Below are positions 5,679 to 8,564 of a stretch of 8,564 bases of DNA, one piece after another; the first letter of the stretch is position 1, and each line of letters opens with the position of its first letter. The stretch spans positions 1 through 8,564 of the forward strand of contig JBLNBU010000064.1 in NCBI GenBank assembly GCA_050260215.1, written 5' to 3'. This DNA is from JBLNBU01 sp050260215 (GTDB lineage: Bacteria; Pseudomonadota; Alphaproteobacteria; Rhodospirillales; Magnetospirillaceae). The position numbers and the translations under genes are program-made. The notes under the pieces are model-generated. The model was given only the letters and a program-made list of their open reading frames with translations. It was not told where the DNA came from and searched no databases.

Positions 5679-6356
5679 ATGGGCAATCAGCACTACACGG
5701 GCGGCACCAAGATCAAGGTCGCCGACCTGGACGACGGCGACATCATGCTGAAGTTCTCGGACGATTCGGTCCTCAACACCTTCATCCACGCCGGCCAGGG
5801 CGTCTTCACCGACTCCAAGGCCAGCGCCATCACCCATGCGGGCATCTACGCCCAGGGCTACATCATCGAGGTCAACGGCGAGGGCCTGAACTGCGATCCG
5901 CTCGACGACAAGGACCACAAGGACCTGCATTACCTGGTGATGCGCGCGGTCGACCCCAACGTCGCCCACAACATCGGCGGCCTGGCCTGGCAGACCTACA
6001 ACCGCTCGGGCAAGGCGCTCGAGGAGGGCAAGAAGCTCACCTATTCCAAGTCGGGCGCCTTCGCCTCGCTGTTCCGCAAGGGCAACGCGTCGGAGAAGGA
6101 GCTTATCGACAGCATCGAGAAGGAGATGGGCCTGCTCTACCTGCGCCAGGGCGCGTCGCAGTTCTGCTCGGAGTTCGTCTCCATCTGCATCCAGTATGCG
6201 CTGAAGAACTGCGAGGTGAAGCTGGACGGCAGCCTGGGCAAGCTGGCCAAGACGGCCCAGTCGCTGACCCCGGCCAACCTGACCCAGGCCCTGCTGGACA
6301 GCAAGAAGCACTTCAAGTTCTGGGGCGTGCTGCCCGGCGGCTCCGAGCGGCAGTAA
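5679..6356 (+). CDS. YiiX/YaeF-like permuted papain-fold hydrolase (NlpC/P60 superfamily, C92-type)
   Basis: The 225-residue product matches the circularly permuted NlpC/P60 group, in which the catalytic His precedes the Cys. An opening LDDGDIML (17-24) leads to ITHAGIY (51-57) with His53, a conserved-looking Glu64 in IIEVNGEG, and the nucleophile region QFCSEFV (161-167) with Cys163. The closing TPANL...FKFWGVLPG is also typical. Members are thought to cleave amide bonds or act on acyl-lipid or peptide substrates; the substrate here is unknown. There is no signal peptide or membrane helix, so it is probably cytoplasmic unless exported by another route. Starts at 5658 (adding MTGSVRK) or TTG 5607 are possible; 5679 is preferred for the upstream AGGGAG. 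Composition is odd: 20 Lys against 5 Arg, while neighbouring proteins prefer Arg. It follows a repeat-rich gap and converges on the synthetase gene, with stops 35 bases apart. Confidence 0.8.
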   Translation: MGNQHYTGGTKIKVADLDDGDIMLKFSDDSVLNTFIHAGQGVFTDSKASAITHAGIYAQGYIIEVNGEGLNCDPLDDKDHKDLHYLVMRAVDPNVAHNIGGLAWQTYNRSGKALEEGKKLTYSKSGAFASLFRKGNASEKELIDSIEKEMGLLYLRQGASQFCSEFVSICIQYALKNCEVKLDGSLGKLAKTAQSLTPANLTQALLDSKKHFKFWGVLPGGSERQ

Positions 6357-6365
6357 CGGGTAGCG

Positions 6366-6390
6366 CGGGCGCGGCCCGTGGCCGCGCCCG
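6366..6390. terminator. Perfect 11-bp hairpin between convergent genes, possible bidirectional terminator
   Basis: CGGGCGCGGCC (6366-6376) and GGCCGCGCCCG (6380-6390) form a perfect stem with a CGT loop, filling most of the 34-base gap between the two stop codons. It abuts the stop of the minus-strand synthetase gene. Position suggests a shared terminator, but neither side carries a T-run, so termination by hairpin alone is uncertain. Confidence 0.6.
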
Positions 6391-8564
6391 TCAGCCTGCC
6401 TTCCTGAGCGGCATCGGCACCACCGCGCCGCCGCCAATGGCGGCGGGCTCGGCCAGCGGCACCACCACCGGATCGTCGCAGGCCTGGGCCGGAGCGCCCT
6501 GCCAGGCGGTGTGGGCCGGCAGTTCCTCGCCCTTCATGACGATGGTCAGCGGCCCGACGCGGGCGAAGTCGCCGACGCGGGTGTCGTAAAGCACGGTGGC
6601 GCACGACCCCACGGTGACGCCGTCGCCGATCTCGACCCGGCCGACCTTCATCACCCGGTCCTCGTAGAGGTGGGTCTGCAGCGCCGCTGCAGCGTTGATG
6701 GCGGCATAGCTGCCGACGCGGACGCAGTCGAACTCGGTGATGTCGGTGGTGTCCATGTAGACGCCGGCACCGAAGCGGGTGCCGAACAATCTCAGCGCCC
6801 ACGGCAGGAACGGGGTGCCGCGCAGATGGTCGAGCAGAACCTTGCCGGCCATGCCCCAGTACATCACCGCCACCGCCTCGGTGCGCAACGCCCACCACGA
6901 CCACATGGGCTTCACCGTGGGCTTGTAGACACCCATCATCAGCCACTTCACCGCTGCCGAGGTCAGCATCAGCGCCGTCGAGATCGCCACCGAGGCGCCC
7001 AGGAACTGGATGGTCACCAGCACGTAGTCGCGGGCCAGCACCGCCGGCGACAGCACCTCGACCGCCAGGGTGCCGAAGGTGATGAACAGCATGGTGGGCA
7101 GCGACACGGCGAACGCCTCGAACACGGCGCGCCAGACGCGGCGCCAGCGCGGCGGCTCGAAGGTCCAGTTGGCACCGACGTCGCCGAACTGCTGGCGCAC
7201 CGGCAGCTTGATCGGCGGGCTGCCGAACCAGATGCCGCCGCCCGCCATCTCGGCGTTCTCGGGCGGCTTGGACTTGATGCCGATCAGCGAATCGTCGGGA
7301 ATGTCGGTGCCGGGCGGCACCACCGCCTCGTTGCCGACGAACACGCGGGCGCCGGTGCGCACCGGCTCGAGCGTCATCCAGCCGCGACGGATGACCTCGT
7401 CGCCAAGGACCACCTCGTCGGCGATGAAGCACTTCTCGCCGATGTCGACCAGGTCGTAGCGGCCGGCAAGGTTGGTCGAGATCTCGGCGTCCTTGCCGAT
7501 CTTGGCCCCCATCAGCCGGTACCACGCCCGCATGTAGACGGTGGCGTACAGCGACGACAGGGTTTCCAGCGTCAGCTCGGTGGACAGCGCCACGATCCAC
7601 TTGCGGAAATAGAACCCGGAATGGACCGAATACACCCCGGGCTTGACGCTGGGCAGCACCAGCCAGCGCACCAGGGCGATCAGCAGCACGGTGACCGCGA
7701 TCAGCGCCATGGCCGTCGGCCACGCCACCACCGGCAGGTAGTAGAGGTAGTCGTAGGCAACGAAGCGGCCGATGAAGTCGGCGATGCGGTCGAACAGATA
7801 GAAGGCCGGGAAAATGGGAATCAGGCTGACCGGCGGCAGCACCACCAACGCCAGGGCGTACAGCACCGCCAGCGCGCCGCGCCGGGCGGGACCGGCCTCG
7901 GCCGGGGACTCCAGGGTGGCGGGATCGATCTGGCCGACCTTGGACGCCGGCGAGCCGTCCCAGCGCTCATAGGCGCCGACGCGGGCGTTCGGGGCCAGCA
8001 CGGTCAGGTCTTCCAGCTCGGCCCCCTCGCCCACCACGGCCCCGTGGCCGAGCACGCAGGAATTGCCGATGCCGGCAAAGGCGCCGACCTCGGCCGGGCC
8101 GATCACCAGCTGGTCGCCGACCACCTCGGCGTTGGCGAAGCGGGTGCGGCTGCCGACGGTGGCGCCGCGGCCGATGGTGACCAGATCGTAGGCGCCGGCC
8201 TCGACCTCGCCGATGATGGCGTCGGTCCCCACCTTGGCGCCCAACAGGCGCAGGAACGCCGGCATCAGCGGGCTGTCCTGCAGCCACTTGATGTGCACCA
8301 GCCCGATCAGGCGCCCGGCCAGCCACCAGCGGAAATAATAGACGCCCCACAGCGGATAGCGCCCGGGCCGGGTCCGCCCCAGCACCAGCCACTTGCCGGC
8401 GATGGCCACCGCGGCGGTGCCCAGGTTGATGACGCTGTAGGTGGCCAGCTGGGTGGCCATTTGGGTGTTGAAGGTGGCGTAGTCGCCCGTCAGCAGCATG
8501 TACGAGTCGAACACCCCCTGCCACGGCGCCGTGGCCAGGCCGAGCACCACCGGCAGGACCAGGG
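6391..8564 (-). CDS. C-terminal membrane part of a Pls/PosA-type non-ribosomal peptide synthetase (5' part outside window)
   Basis: The frame is open from the right edge to the stop at 6391, giving 723 visible residues with no start. They correspond to the 'NRPS terminal domain' of single-module synthetases such as epsilon-poly-lysine synthetase (Pls), where adenylation and carrier domains precede a membrane region with three tandem soluble units. Three homologous units are visible about 243 residues apart, marked by LLGAKVG, LMGAKIG and LFGTRFG, each followed by (Y/F)D-x-V-x-(I/V)G and hexapeptide left-handed beta-helix turns such as IGPAEVGAFAGIGNS and VEIGDGVTVGSCATV. Hydrophobic pairs separate them: near residues 35-60; 228-255 and 272-300; 479-505 and 508-540. 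The protein should sit in the inner membrane and assemble or release a short peptide or isopeptide polymer. Product and monomer cannot be told because the adenylation domain lies outside. A polymer other than poly-lysine is quite possible. Confidence 0.85.
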   Translation of the reverse strand, partial: LVLPVVLGLATAPWQGVFDSYMLLTGDYATFNTQMATQLATYSVINLGTAAVAIAGKWLVLGRTRPGRYPLWGVYYFRWWLAGRLIGLVHIKWLQDSPLMPAFLRLLGAKVGTDAIIGEVEAGAYDLVTIGRGATVGSRTRFANAEVVGDQLVIGPAEVGAFAGIGNSCVLGHGAVVGEGAELEDLTVLAPNARVGAYERWDGSPASKVGQIDPATLESPAEAGPARRGALAVLYALALVVLPPVSLIPIFPAFYLFDRIADFIGRFVAYDYLYYLPVVAWPTAMALIAVTVLLIALVRWLVLPSVKPGVYSVHSGFYFRKWIVALSTELTLETLSSLYATVYMRAWYRLMGAKIGKDAEISTNLAGRYDLVDIGEKCFIADEVVLGDEVIRRGWMTLEPVRTGARVFVGNEAVVPPGTDIPDDSLIGIKSKPPENAEMAGGGIWFGSPPIKLPVRQQFGDVGANWTFEPPRWRRVWRAVFEAFAVSLPTMLFITFGTLAVEVLSPAVLARDYVLVTIQFLGASVAISTALMLTSAAVKWLMMGVYKPTVKPMWSWWALRTEAVAVMYWGMAGKVLLDHLRGTPFLPWALRLFGTRFGAGVYMDTTDITEFDCVRVGSYAAINAAAALQTHLYEDRVMKVGRVEIGDGVTVGSCATVLYDTRVGDFARVGPLTIVMKGEELPAHTAWQGAPAQACDDPVVVPLAEPAAIGGGAVVPMPLRKAG

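Noticed and set aside
6137..7723. Minus-strand open frame overlapping the synthetase gene and the YiiX-like gene
   Set aside because: It is out of frame with the synthetase, whose own frame shows beta-helix repeats and membrane segments. The alternative translation is Arg/Gly/His-rich noise.
2882..8564. pepN as a dedicated part of a peptide-polymer biosynthetic cluster
   Set aside because: The product is an ordinary full-length housekeeping aminopeptidase N, on the opposite strand from the synthetase and separated by another gene and hairpins. Nothing in the sequence ties it to the synthetase.

Overview
The window is GC-rich DNA whose codons end almost always in G or C. It carries compact bacterial genes with few strong Shine-Dalgarno sites and only short gaps. 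Codon style, an MsrA and PepN of proteobacterial type, a receiver-kinase of the GGIAHE-N-N class and a Pls/PosA-type synthetase together suggest an alphaproteobacterium, possibly a Rhodospirillales/Magnetospirillum-like organism. That placement is inference; no rRNA or tRNA is present to confirm it.

Layout. The left edge (3-149, +) holds the last 48 codons of an unidentified gene whose 3' end overlaps, tail to tail, the end of msrA (110-745, -), peptide methionine sulfoxide reductase A. Divergent from msrA is a two-gene signalling unit: a soluble receiver-histidine kinase (847-1995, +) overlapping by 16 bases a single-domain response regulator (1980-2348, +). A 205-base gap (2349-2553) follows, with an AT-rich patch and two GC-rich hairpins. 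It leads into a small cysteine-rich lipoprotein gene (2554-2811, +) and then pepN (2882-5473, +), a full-length M1 zinc aminopeptidase N. A second 205-base gap (5474-5678) is markedly less GC-rich than its surroundings and contains a 17-bp hairpin plus imperfect direct repeats. It precedes a gene for a YiiX-like permuted papain-fold hydrolase (5679-6356, +). That gene converges, across a perfect 11-bp hairpin, on the 3' part of a large membrane-bound non-ribosomal peptide synthetase of the Pls/PosA type (6391-8564, -). Its adenylation and carrier domains would lie beyond the right edge.

How the genes may work together. MsrA (oxidised methionine repair) and PepN (N-terminal peptide trimming) are ordinary housekeeping enzymes. 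The kinase and regulator form a phosphorelay with no DNA-binding output and no sensor domain of its own, so both input and output partners must be encoded elsewhere. The most unusual content is the right third: a three-unit membrane synthetase terminus facing an uncharacterised papain-like amidase/hydrolase. No stretch over 300 bases lacks a gene, and I saw no transposons, CRISPR arrays, tRNAs or rRNAs.
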